In this document: piece after piece, positions 38,022 to 49,473 of the stretch | How the letters are laid out: each line of letters starts with the position of its first letter | Numbering within the stretch: position 1 is the first letter of the stretch | Assembly: GCA_026214975.1 (NCBI GenBank) | Contig: JAOBSW010000933.1 | Span: 1 to 64,000 of the forward strand | Reading direction: 5' to 3' | DNA: 64,000 nucleotides | From: Gentiana macrophylla | Taxonomy: Eukaryota; Streptophyta; Magnoliopsida; Gentianales; Gentianaceae | The notes under the pieces: generated by a model | What the model was told of the DNA's origin: nothing | Databases searched by the model: none | The model's input: the letters and a program-made list of their open reading frames with translations, nothing else | Program-made: the position numbers and the translations under genes

Positions 38022-38038
38022 ATCACTTAAAAAGGGGG
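38022..38038 (+). other. Polypurine tract, copy A
   Basis: ATCACTTAAAAAGGGGG directly precedes the TG of LTR-b. A purine run abutting the 3' LTR is the plus-strand priming site of LTR retrotransposons. Copy C has CACCAAAAAGGGGAAAT at the same place. Confidence 0.8.
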
Positions 38039-39827
38039 TGTTGGACTTATTTCTTAGTTTGATTGATGAGTGCCATACCCCAAAAAAAAAAAAAAAAAAT
38101 TATAGTGAAAAAAAAAAAAATTATGAGCACAAAAAAAAGATGTCTAGATAAAATGTATAGGTTTATTAGAGTTTGATTCATAAATAGGTTTGATCAAACA
38201 AGCATATTGTAAAAAAATTTGTATTGTTTATCGGCTGTTTGGTAGTCAGGTCGATAGGAGTAGATAGGTCAGTAGGCCAGTGGAACACAACATTGAAGGC
38301 GAAGAAGCTTGAAATTTCGGAGGTTCAAACTCGAGTAAATGAAGGCTAAGGGATCAAACTTAGTATTTAATGTCGAGGATATGGAGATCGAGAATTTAGG
38401 CAAGTCTGTGACGACCTAAAGCGATTACATACACCTTGGCAATAAGAAGGTCTAAGTTCCCTGTGAGTTGGATGATGTTTGGAACTTAGATTATATTTAA
38501 AATGATGTAATCCTAACTTCACAAATAAAAAGTTGGATAAAGGAATCGGTACATTATATTTTACAAACAAAAATATGATGTGTGAGGAAACGATTGATTA
38601 TTCTGACGAGGCGATGAACTCTTTGATATATACCTCGATTAATTCAAGATTATTGGGGAAGATTACGCATGGATAAGGACAGCCAACTACCTCGAGCTTT
38701 ATCAAGCAAATCAAGAGGCTGAGATTAAAAAAGGCGTTGGGATGATTTACATTTCTTATCCATTTGGATACGAAAGTCGAAAGGGTGGGCCTGTTGCCTT
38801 TGTCAAAAGTAATCTGGACAGTGTCGATCCCCTATGAATAGTAATGAGAATCACGGTCACGAGATGGGACAAATACAAGAGCAGTCACATTTGAATTTCA
38901 AATTCAAGTCACATGCATTCTACCTATAAATGAGGACTTTCAACTCAAGAAGAAGAAGATGAATTTTGGAATAAACTTCCAGTAGTAACTGTGAGCTGAA
39001 AAACACCAACGAACTTCACGGAGCTTAAGGCTCTGTGATCAGTTATTTTCTTCAAGTGTATTACGCATTGGTGCATCGACATACACACTTGAAGGCGCTA
39101 TTCTTGAGTTATATCATCCATAATCAAGTGTACACTCTTGAATCATTTATTTGATTCATTCTTTATTTTTATAAAGAACACTGTGAAGTGAGTGAAGCAT
39201 CATTAGAATGTGAAAAGCATTGGTTTGTGGTGGGGCTGGTGAAGAGGCAATCCTGCCTTAAGGACCGAGTGGAAGACTCGGGAGGCGGCAATCCTACATG
39301 TCCAGGTTTTAGGTTGTGAAGCCATAGCTAGTCATTGGTGAAGGACAAACAACTTAGGAATCTTTGCTAGCAGGATAACTCAAAGATCTCTAGTGAATTT
39401 ACCTCCAAGCATCACCGAGGAGAAAGTGGACGTCTGAGGATTACATCACTGGAACCACTTACATAAAATCTCTCTCTGTACACTCACTGCATTTACTTTA
39501 CGCACAGCAGTATTATTCACATCAACTCTTGAATCTGAAAGCGAAATCTTACACACATACACTCACGAGTATCTAATACTTAGTAACATATTTAACAACA
39601 AGTAACAAGGCTTAATTTTGATATTATTCCATTACTAAATTAAACCAAAGCTGAGCCCATCAGTAGACTCTTGTTTATCGGCGAGGCTGCTGAGGGTCTC
39701 AAACAGGACTCTTGAAGTGTCGATGGTGCTCTTTGAATTCTTGAAATTTGTTAACTCAAAGTTTTAAGTGTTAAGTTTATTCACCCCCTACTAAACTTAA
39801 CTAAAAAAGCCTTTCAAGGGACCAACA
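38039..39827 (+). repeat. LTR-b, full-length Sirevirus-like LTR
   Basis: 1789 bp with perfect 6-bp inverted ends, TGTTGG at 38039 and CCAACA at 39822-39827. TATA-like box CTATAAATGAGG at about 38924. Near the start, 38081-38140 contains two long A runs in place of mixed sequence found in LTR-c and LTR-d, possibly a sequencing fault. Acts as 3' LTR for copy A and 5' LTR for copy B. Confidence 0.92.
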
Positions 39828-39828
39828 A

Positions 39829-39842
39829 TTGGTATCGGAAGC
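39829..39842 (+). other. Primer binding site, copy B
   Basis: TTGGTATCGGAAGC begins one base after the LTR end. It matches the TGGTATCAGAGC initiator Met tRNA site apart from a small disturbance at the CAG. Position and sequence together make the call secure. Confidence 0.85.
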
Positions 39843-39938
39843 GGTGCTTACATTTTGAAGAAATCCTACTTGTTGTGCTTGTGAAAATTCTTTAAAACTT
39901 TTAACTTTCCAAGTTCTTGATTTTTCAAAACTTGCATC

Positions 39939-41000
39939 ATAAGACCAACTACCATTATGCTAGAACTATGTTGATGTGTTCTCTTAATGAGTTTGATGAG
40001 TATAAGCGTCGAATGCGAGGCATATCTTGCTTGCTTTACTCATGATGAGATGATGGATTGCTACTAAGCCCCGAAGGACCACTTTGGATATTACAAAGTG
40101 ATGCAGTGGGTGACAGGCCCGAGTACATTCCTAAACCAAGAGAATGGAGATCTGGAAAGGAGAGAAGAAAGAGCAAACCTCAACAACATTTGCTATTGAT
40201 ATCATCTCTGAGAACCTTGGATAGCAATATGTACATGAAGGATCAAAGATTGCAAGGCTATAAGGAACTTTGGGATAAGATTCATGTCTGACAGAGGAGG
40301 CAACGATGCAATAAAGAAGAACAAAATCGGTGCTGGCGAGAAAAGATTTCAAAAGTTCAAAGATGCTACCTAATGAAACCATTGAGCAAATGGAATCAAG
40401 ATTGATGCTATCTTTGGATGAACTTACGCTGCTTGAGTGTAGAAGTTGGTATTTCAAAGAGAGAGTAAACACTTAAAATCTTGGAAGCTTTACGCTGAGA
40501 TGTTTGGAGAAAATGAAGGTATTTGCAATTGAAGAAATGAAAAGTTGCATGAAGAAGATACCTTCAAATTGTTTTCGAGATCTCAAGGCTATCGATTTAT
40601 TAAGAAACTTTATGTACACAGAAATTTGCGAAGGAAGAGCTCAAAGACCACTTTGCATTTCTTTGCTTCCACGTCATGAAGAAACATCGAGGAGGAGCGA
40701 GGATGATGATCTTTGGATGAGATGCTGAAGCCGGTGCCCTCTTTGAGCGAAACATCGGAGATGATGAAGGCTGGAAAGGAGGCCTACAAGAAATTTCACA
40801 AGAGGCTTCTACGAAAGAAGGAAAAGAAGAACCAAAGAAAGATAATGACTATCCAATGCTTTCATTGCAAGAAACCGAGACACATGAGACTGGAAACGTC
40901 GACGAGTTGAAACAAGGCAAGGAACACGATTATCTTTGGCTTCCAAGCTGCATAAGAAGCCTGGACATTTTAGACTGATTGTCGAGACTGCTGAAGACGA
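39939..41000 (+). pseudogene. gag: gag, copy B (broken)
   Basis: The nucleocapsid/capsid polyprotein that packages element RNA. The start codon at about 39939 reads ATAAGA where copy C has ATGGAT, so the start is lost or misread. Recognisable segments: MLMCSLNEFDEYK-like coding around 39965, EYIPKPREW near 40125, LDSNMYMKDQ near 40220, KRFQKF and ETIEQMESR near 40340-40400, and zinc knuckles CFHCKKPRH (40857-40883) and a second C-x-C...GHFR-like knuckle near 40950-40985. Two CCHC knuckles are typical of Sirevirus Gag. The last cysteine of the first knuckle is not readable. At least six frame changes separate the pieces. Confidence 0.8.
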
Positions 41001-42435
41001 AGAGTCTTGAGAAGACATGGCAAGAAGGCTATAGTTCTTTGAAGATGAATCGGGATATGAAGTGGAATACGAAAAGAAATGAATCGGATGACACAGACAA
41101 CTTTGATTCTTGATATGGAGGATTATGCTTTGATGGCCAATATGGATTGACAGGCCCGAGGAGGGTATACAACTTACTTTGACATATAAACACTCACTCT
41201 TGGAAGTGATTGTGAATCAACTTTGTGGTTCAAATCGAGAAATTCGACAACAATGAGGACTTTGGATGCCATCCTTAATCAGCGAGGATAATACAATCGG
41301 TTATGAGGTTGTGAAGGGGTGAAAAAAGCTCTTGAATTGGAAGTTGGAAGATTGAAAACTGAGATTAAAGTTCTGAAAGGTAAGAGAAAGGATGTTAAAG
41401 CAGAATCGACATAAGTCTGCGAGAATATCCAGTGACCCACCAGATCTAGCTTGGTCATCTTGTTCCTCGGTGCCTTCAAATCTACCGGAAAGCCTTATGG
41501 TGATAGACGCAGGGCTTGGATTTGGAACTACGGCAATCTAACAAGAGTGGATCCGGTAAGGTCCACTTGAACCTAGTTCGAGAATTGGTCCTAAGTTTGT
41601 ACACTTTAGATCAACTCATTATGGGTTCTTTGAAGCTGACAAAACCAAATGAAGGAGATTAACTGAGAAGAAGCAAAAATCGAGAAGACTAAGAAAGTCA
41701 ACGACTCTAGTAAAATGAATAAATCAAAAAATGAGAGTTGCTTTGTACCTTAAGCAAAAGCCTAACGACAATGGACACCTGCTACTAAATGCTGTACGGA
41801 CCACGAGGAAGGAAAGAAAGCAGAAATATTCGAGGATAAGAATCCACAAATCAAAAATGTTGATCATTCAAAGGGATACTTATCTCGAGGAAAGAGTAGA
41901 TTGTTCCCCTCTTGCATTAATGATTGGAATATTCCTGTATCTAATGCTAGAAGCGAGTAAAGTATAACCATACTACTAGCGGGTAAAACACATAGACAAT
42001 GGAATCGGCGGAAGGACTTACAATAAGACCTCGGCCAGGACTCCACATAATACTGGTATTCTGTATGATACCGTTTTTTATGAGTTATGCAAATGTTTCT
42101 AACAACAAGAAATCATTTCCAAGCGACATTATGTACCAAAAGGCAGGAAAACATATGTGGTTCTACTACAGCCCTCCCTCTTTGTTAGAACTTATGGATG
42201 TGTGGAATACCATGCCTATAGACCAAAGTATATGACACATTTAGGAAGACCTTATGGAAACATTACCAAGGGTCATGCTTGCCCATGACCACTTATGGAC
42301 CTGACGAGGTTGGAAGGTACAAAATGCATTAACTTTGTTTTTGTAGGGTGTGCGGTACTTTGGCGGTGGATACTCAGGACTACATGATGAAAGAATAAAC
42401 AACTGTTTAACAAACTTTGTGGCAAAAGATGGTCA
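41001..42435 (+). pseudogene. Gag-pol linker and protease region, copy B (broken)
   Basis: Between the zinc knuckles and integrase. Readable pieces include MEDYALMANMD near 41115, a charged helix LEVGRLKTEIKVLKGK (41335-41385), a basic region 41640-41870, and WYFGGGYS near 42357, at the place where the protease active site (Asp-Ser/Thr-Gly) should lie. The catalytic triad is therefore not intact in this copy as read. Frames are interrupted throughout. Confidence 0.6.
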
Positions 42436-43744
42436 AGGGTGAATTTTGGCAACAAAAATACACACAGTTATACAAGAGGATATGGCACACTTATCAGAAA
42501 TGGACTTACAATCAAGAATGTTGCATATGTAGATGGACTACAACTTCTTGAAACCTTTGGACAGTTAATGACTTCAGAGTTCAAGGTCACTTTTGACAAA
42601 ACAATTGTATTGTCATTAGTGAAAGAATTAATCAAGTTAATAACTGGCAGTAGAAGAACAGTGAACATGTGTGGATTGGTCACTTGTTAGTTCAGCACTG
42701 CACGATTGTGCATGCAAATACGAACTCATTTGGTTATGGCACAAGAAGTTAAATCACTTGAATTTATTGATATTGTCAGTTGGTGAAAAAGAAGTTAGTG
42801 GTTGGTTTGCTGAGATCACACATTCAAGAAGGATGCTATACGTGATCGTATCGGTAAGGTAAACAGAGGAGATAAAGTCAAGTTTCAAGTCAAAGACTAA
42901 ACAATCTCTACTAACAGGTGTTGGGACTTATGCACAGCTAGTGGATCTTTTGGACCAATAACTCCAACAAGTGTGACAGAAAGAAATACACCTTAGTGGT
43001 TGTGGATGATTTTTCAAGATACACTTGGGTGATATTCATGAACAAGAAAAGTGAGACACTCCAAAGCTTGCCTAATCTTTTGAAGAGATTACAAAATGAG
43101 AAAAGTATAATATCATAAAGATAAGATCGATCGAGTCTTGAATTTCTCAACAAAGTTATAAGAGAATATTGTGAAACAGAATGGTGTACTACATCAACTT
43201 GTCTGGTACACCTCAACCAAAATGGGGTTCTTTGAAAGAAGGACGAGAACCTTAAAGGAAGCGGGAAGAACAATGATTTGTGAAGCATTGCTACCGAAAG
43301 ATATTGAAATTTGAAAGCATAGAATACAAAGATGCTATACACAAAATAGAACATCGATAAACAGAAAGTCACAGTTTGAAAACACCTTATGAGGTTTGGA
43401 ATGGAAGGAAACCTAACATATCCTATTTCCATCCATTTGGAAGTAAATGTTTTATTCTAAATCACAAAGTTCATTTGAAGACATTCCAACCTAAATCAGA
43501 TGAAGGAATATTCTTGGGATATTCTTCAGTCAGCAGAGCATTCAGAGTACTGAACAAGAGGTCACTAAAACATGAAGAAACAATCCATGTTGTGTTTGAT
43601 GAACCTAAGTTTCTTGGAATGGAAGATGAAGATCATGAACTCAATGAAAATCAACAAGTCATCGATCCAGATTGTATTGAAGTTTTGGAAAGATTCAATG
43701 ACTTGAAAGTTTCGACATCTGTCCTGGCGATCACCTGGCGATAA
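42436..43744 (+). pseudogene. pol: Integrase region of pol, copy B (broken)
   Basis: Starts with the segment FGNKNTHSYTRGYGTLI (42442), then the pre-integrase zinc motif region LWHKKLNHLN (about 42731), a core around 42940-43130 matching DLFGPITPTSV and VDDFSRYTWVIFMNKK of copy C in shifted frames, and the C-terminal stretch 43376-43744 with TPYEVWNGRKPNISYFHPFG and DEGIFLGYS. Those are standard Ty1/copia integrase landmarks, and the protein would join the cDNA into the host genome. Frameshifts in the core remove catalytic continuity. The last 370 bp are in one open frame. Confidence 0.8.
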
Positions 43745-44910
43745 TATTATCGATGCAACAAGCGATGTAAAGATAAGGATCTGCTTGAACAACTCCCCTG
43801 AGAAGAAGCTACAAGAGACCACACCGAAGATGATATTCACGAAAATCAAAATAACCAAAATCCACAATGGTTAAGGAATCACCTGTTTGAACAAGTAATT
43901 GGCAATGTACTGCAAGGTGTGAGGACTAGAAGACAAATGGAAGCTATGTTTACTTGTTTTCTATCTCAAATGGAACCTAAAGTTGTTGAAGAAGCAATTT
44001 GAGATCCAGACCGGATAATTGCTATGCAAGAAGAATTAAATGAATTTGAAAGAAATCAAGTCCGGACACTCAGTTGAAAGGCACATTCATGCAAATATCA
44101 TTGGTACTAAGTGGGTATACAGAAATAAACTTGATGAATCTGGGTACCATTGTAAGAAATAAGGCCTGGACTAGTTGCAAAGGCTATTCTCAAGCGAGAA
44201 GGAATAGATTTTGATGAAACCTATGCACTGTTGCAAGATTGAAGCTATCGTGATTATTCTTGGCACATCTGCGCATATAAGAACTTCAAAGTATATCAAA
44301 TGGATGTCAAAGTGCATTTTGAATGGTATCCTAGAGGAGGAAGTGTATGTTCAAAGAACCTCTGGATTTGAAGTTAAAGATCAAGAAGATAAAGTGTATA
44401 GACTCAACAAAGCACTTTATGGATTGAAACAAGCACCAAGAGCATGGTATGAGACTCTATCTCAATTCTTGGTGGACAATGGTTTTACAAAAGGCACCAT
44501 TGACAAGACTCTTTTCAGAATCAGTGAAGGTAACAGCACCCTGCTGGTACAAATTTATGTTGATGACATAATTTTTGGCTCTGAAAATGACTTACTTTGT
44601 GAAAAGTTTGCAAATCTAATGAAAAGCAAATTCCAAATGAGTATGATGGGAGAAATGAACTACTTTTTGGGATTGCAAGTCAAACAAATAAAAGATGGAA
44701 TCTTCATTCATCAAACCAAGTACACCAAGGAGTTGCTGAAGAAGTTTGGTATGGAAAATAGCACTAAGAATTCAACTCCTATGAGTACAAGCATCAGATT
44801 GGATGAAGATAAAGAAGGCAAAGATGTTGATCAGACTTTATACAGAAGGATGATAGGCAATCTTTGTCACCTCAACGCCAAACAGACACGATATATCCTT
44901 TCTTTGTAGG
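43745..44910 (+). pseudogene. pol: Reverse transcriptase region of pol, copy B
   Basis: A linker (43745-44080) leads to the Ty1/copia reverse transcriptase (RVT_2). A 232-codon frame (44211-44909) includes [27 protein letters not shown], the catalytic YVDD at 44556-44567, and FLGLQVKQIKDGIF. The first catalytic aspartate region ([10 protein letters not shown] in copy C) is disturbed here to MSKCILNG by an indel. The stop at 44909 falls in a segment that in intact copia elements leads to RNase H, so it is a break and not a natural end. It is the longest open frame in the window. Confidence 0.85.
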
Positions 44911-45505
44911 TGTTTGTGCAAGATTTCAATCCAAACCCAAAGAAAGTCATTTAGGTGCGATTAAGAGAATTCTCAAGTATCTTAAAGAAACTTTGGGAGT
45001 AAGGGATATGGTATTCCAAGGAAGGAAGCTTCAAAAGTAATATCCTACTGATTCTAATTATCTTTGGTTGCAAGATTGATAGAAAAAGCACCTCAGGGAA
45101 CCAATGAGTTAATGGGAAATAGGACCGGTCTCTGGTTCAAGAAGAAAGCAATTCTATTTCAACTTCCACTAAAATTTGAATACATTCTTTGCCGGGAAGC
45201 TCTTTGTTGCACAAGTACTATGGCTAAGACAACAATTAAGGGATTATGGAATTGAAGAAAAGGAAATTCCAATCATGTGTGACAACACAAGTGCAATTGC
45301 AATCACAGAAAATCCTGTTTTGCACTCAAGAACCAAGCACATTGATGTGAGACATCATTTTATAAGAGATCATGTTGAAAAGAAAGATATGGTGGTTCTA
45401 TACATTCCTACTGAAGATCAACTTGCTGATATTTTCATTAAACCACTTGACAGTGAAAGATTTGCCAAATTAAGGACTGAACTTGGAATCATAAAGATTG
45501 ACTGA
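44911..45505 (+). pseudogene. pol: RNase H region and end of pol, copy B
   Basis: After indels around 44911-45170 the frame 45176-45505 reads the C-terminal half of the Ty1/copia RNase H domain: IPIMCDNTSAIAI (catalytic Asp within CDNTSA), SRTKHIDVRHHFIRDHVE, then YIPTEDQLADIFIKPL and the terminus GIIKID before TGA. Copies A and C end at the same place. This domain degrades the RNA strand during reverse transcription. Confidence 0.85.
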
Positions 45506-46172
45506 TATTCAAACAGTTGTAATCTTTGGAATTCACCAGCGGGATTAGTCTTTGCTATGTTGGGTGAGCTCACTTAGCGATTAGTCATTGGTATCAACAA
45601 TTCCATGTACTTATGTTTGGACAATTGAGCAAATGAGGTTGCCGGGCAAGGGGATTGGTCTTTGTCATTTTGGGTGAGCTCACTGATGATGATCGATCAT
45701 TGGTATTAAACCTCATCTTGTATTATCAATTGAACAAAACAAGAAGAAAACAAGGTTCAAAGAGAGTACTTTTGTCAAAGACAGGTCAATGAAGTCAACT
45801 TATCGCCAGACTAGCGCGCGCCCACCTTGAAGATTACCTGCTTTGGAGGAACGTTACTCGACCAAAGTAATTAAAGTCAAAAAGCATATTGGCGGGATAT
45901 TTATTTTATCCATTATTACCACAGTTAAACCATCCAACGGTTACAAACGTTATGGAGGAGTAATGGACCACGTGTCAAGACAGCATTTAATCAGATTTAA
46001 TCGTGGTTACCTCAATGTATGCGGCGCGATGTGCTTCAACTACCCACTGTCTATATAATCAGACTGTTACATAGCAGATTCACCACTTGCAATTTCTGCT
46101 TTATTTCTGCAAAATCTACATCGTGTGAACACAGATTTAAGAGCAATTTTTCTTCATCCTTTTCTTATTTCA
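45506..46172 (+). promoter_or_regulatory. Pol-ORF3 leader and putative internal promoter, copy B
   Basis: Two direct copies of a segment of about 110 bp each carry the perfect palindrome GTGAGCTCAC (45564-45573 and 45674-45683). Further down are a GGCGGGATATTTATT stretch (45892), CAACGGTTACAAACGTT (45939), a G-box CACGTG (45969-45974) and TATATAA (46052-46058), then ATG at 46173. G-boxes bind plant bZIP/bHLH factors and a TATA box about 120 bp before a start codon is ordinary for plant genes, so ORF3 could have its own transcript. This is inferred from layout and conservation. Confidence 0.55.
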
Positions 46173-49100
46173 ATGGCGGAAAAGATTGAGGTTCAAATCG
46201 AATCAAGCCAAAGTGTAAGAGGCTATGTTGTTGATGCAAATCAAACAGAGTTGGCCATTAATATAGGTCGAAGAATTATAAGGTTTGCAGGCCTGGAGAA
46301 CAAACTCAACATCAGATTAGAAACGATATCATACACCAATGTTATTGATTTACGGAAGAATATGGTTATAGAAGAATGAATCAAGCATTCAAAACCACTT
46401 GTGAATGGTAAGAGGAGCTTGTAATCTCCTCCAATCACGAGACAAGTGTTTGGTTTTGAAGAAATTGTTGATGGTTCAGTCAACTCAAGCAATGGGATTG
46501 AACAAGATGGCATTAAGTGGATCGATTAAAATACATCAAGACACAAAATCAGTTCCTGGCATCAAGCTGCGAGGGATATTTGGCCCGAGTACAACCTCTT
46601 GAGCAAATTAATTGCAAAGAACATCTTTGGGGTTGGTTATAAGATGGATACTCTATCTGGACCCAAGATAGAGTTGATGATGATCATTTGCGTGGAGTTT
46701 GAAGTTTGATTAAATTTGGTTATTTCATTCACTATATGAAGAAAGTAGCCAAGGAGGACAAACTAAAGAAAAGGAAATCAAAGGCTTTACCTTCTAGGTT
46801 TGATGGTTCGGACTCTCGAATCATCCGGGAGGTTACCGATCTTGAACCGGCTTGACATAAATCAGTCCTGTACAAGAAGGAGATTGATCATGCAATTCTG
46901 GACTTGATGATGATGAAGAGATTCTTGGAGAGGCTGCGATGATAATAATGATGGAGATGATGGTGATCTTTGGTGGTGGCAGTGTTAACAGACTAAGAAG
47001 ATATCTATCAAACCCTCTTGCACCAAAGAAAGGCTGCTGGGAAAAGAAAAGCTGGCGGAACTACAAGGAAGATAAAGCAAGTGTTAAAGCCTTCAAAGAA
47101 AACAAGAAAGGAAACAAGATGCATCAGCTGAGTGCACGAGGTCAAGTGGAAGTTCTCGACCCTGTGGCTTCAAGAAAAAGCTGGTGGTGAAATTTTTGAG
47201 AACAAATGTAAGGAAGCTAGAGAAAAAGAAAATTGACTAGGAAAGATGATGATGATGAACCCCTCTCCAAAAGAATGAAGGAAGTTACCAAAAAGAAGAA
47301 ATATGGCAAGGGAAAGAGTTGAAAATCTTGGAAGAACAAAAGTCCAAGAAGAGGCATCGGTAGAAGAAGAAGAGTCGTTGTTGGCCGAGCCTAACTAATT
47401 ATTCCACCAGCGTTGTAATCGGTGATTCTTCACGATGAGGTTACTAAGTCACATGAAGTGAACGAGGTTGTTGTTGAGCAATCTGTTGAAGAATCACAAG
47501 ACGATCTGCATGTGCAGCCTCTTTGTAGAAGATGTTATGGTGAATCTACCAAGCCGCATAAAGGTTGTTGTTGAGCAATCATTGAAGATACACAGCAATC
47601 TTCATCGACTGAGAGCTCTTTGTAGTATTCACGAAGAACCACAAAGAAACCACCGAACTCGAACTGTGGTGGTTGAAAGAGGTGATTGAAGACTTGATTG
47701 AAGACCCTGCAAATTTGGCAATAGTTCAGGGGGAAGGGCAGTCTGCTGCTAACCCTGCTGATGAGCATGTAAGTCAGGGGGAATCAAGTATGATACAGAT
47801 GGAAGTAGCAGGTACAACTACACAATCACAGCAACCTGCTGATTTTCGAACATCTGTAGAAGAAACCATGAATCTGCTTGTTGGATCCTTTGGAGGTCAA
47901 CAAGCTACTGGAGCTGCTCCCAGGAGGTCTTTCATGCCCTTTGAAAGGCATGTGAAAGAGAGCAAGAAAACTGAAGAATTTGTGGATCCCAAACTTCAGC
48001 AAATTGCTGATTACTTCGGTGGAAGTTTGGTTTCTAAAAGACAAAAACCACCATTACTCAACCAATGATGATTTTGAAGAATGGGTTTTTGACAAGTTGG
48101 GAGTGGAAAACTTTCTTTGGATCGATTGATACAACCTTGGCCGCAATCAAGACTCGATGGATCTGTTTGATGAGCAGAAGGAGGAGGGGTATCAAATTTA
48201 GAGATCCAAGAGATGGTCCTGATGATTCTTCTTCATCATCGATAGTAGAGGAGATTTTCCCTCACGGACTGGAGAATCAAGTGGGCTGCACTAACACATG
48301 TACCATCCATACAATGCGATCCGATCGATCTTTGGTAGATCTCATTGAGGTCGTGATCGAGAAATGGATGAGGATCTACAAGATCTCACCATGGATGATC
48401 TAGAAGCATTGATCAATGAAGGAATCAATTTGAGTACTGGTAGGCTGGTGATGAACCAAGCACATTTCATGTTGTAGATCCTACCGCAGATGAACAAGAG
48501 TGAGGATTTGGATGGAGAGACAGTTGCTGATTTTAATGAACCTAGTGCCCGCTCTCCGAAGAGTCCATTGAATATCAAGATGGATTTGACATTGAAGACA
48601 CTCGACTAAAAGCGCCATCATCATCTCACAAGATTGGCAATGCTTGAAGGTTTCAAGTGGATAATACCAATATATTCAATCCACAAACAAATTGAGGAGG
48701 AGGTCACAGTTGTTTGGGTACAAACAAGACTCTGCACAAAGGTTGGAACAGGAGGTGCAGCCAAAGCCGAGTCTCAAACAACACTGGACACGAGGTTGGA
48801 ACAAACTTTGGGTTTGGAGGAAACCCCGTTGTTGATGAGGTCACTTGTAGTGGAGCCTCTTTGAGCCAAGGCCATTGTAGGGAAGGATAGTCAACAGACT
48901 CGTTGTTAATGAGGATGAGCAAATTTCTTTGGACTATGACTACAATGATGAAGAATTTCAAATTTTTGAGAGAAGAAGAATTTGTTGAAGAACCCGCACA
49001 AGATCCTATCTTTGAAGATGTTCTTGGTGTAATGGTTGAGGAAGGACCTCCCCGGGAGAGATATGAGTAGAGCAATGGTCTCACAGACAACAGCACAATC

Positions 49101-49473
49101 TGAGTTGAGGAGCTCACGATGGATCTACCGATAGTAGAATGGCGGTGGAGTGCAGTTGAAGTACTAAATGAGTTGAGGATCAGAAATGAAATGATATGTG
49201 ATTAAGGACTCAACTGGACAGACAAGAAAGAAGATTTGAAGAACTGATGGCTCTGGTAAATGAAAACAGACAATCTGCTGATACAGCTGCTTCAAACTTT
49301 GCTTCCACTCAAAATGCTATAAATGATATGATATATGATGTAAGATATATCAAGCAAGGGAACACACTGAAAGACAAGTTTTTGAAAGATCAACTTACAT
49401 CCATTCATCAAAAACTTGACAAGCTTGTCGAAGCTGGCTGAGCTCTTCTTCAGCCGCACAACAACTCGCCGAA
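46173..49473 (+). pseudogene. ORF3, copy B (unknown protein; 3' part deleted)
   Basis: Opens MAEKIEVQIESSQSVRGYVV and stays readable for about 69 codons. Later landmarks: MKKVAKED followed by KKRKSKAL-like basic residues (46737-46790), a basic-acidic-basic patch with RKRKLTRKDDDDEP and KKKKYGKGK (47220-47330) that resembles a bipartite nuclear signal, a 131-codon open part (47673-48068) with RRSFMPFERHVKESKK, the acidic MDEDLQDLTMDDLEALINEG (48364-48423), and NDMIYDVRYIKQG...IHQKLDKL (49322-49433), probably a coiled coil. No signal peptide or transmembrane segment is visible. The gene runs into a deletion just before LTR-c. Function unknown. Confidence 0.65.
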
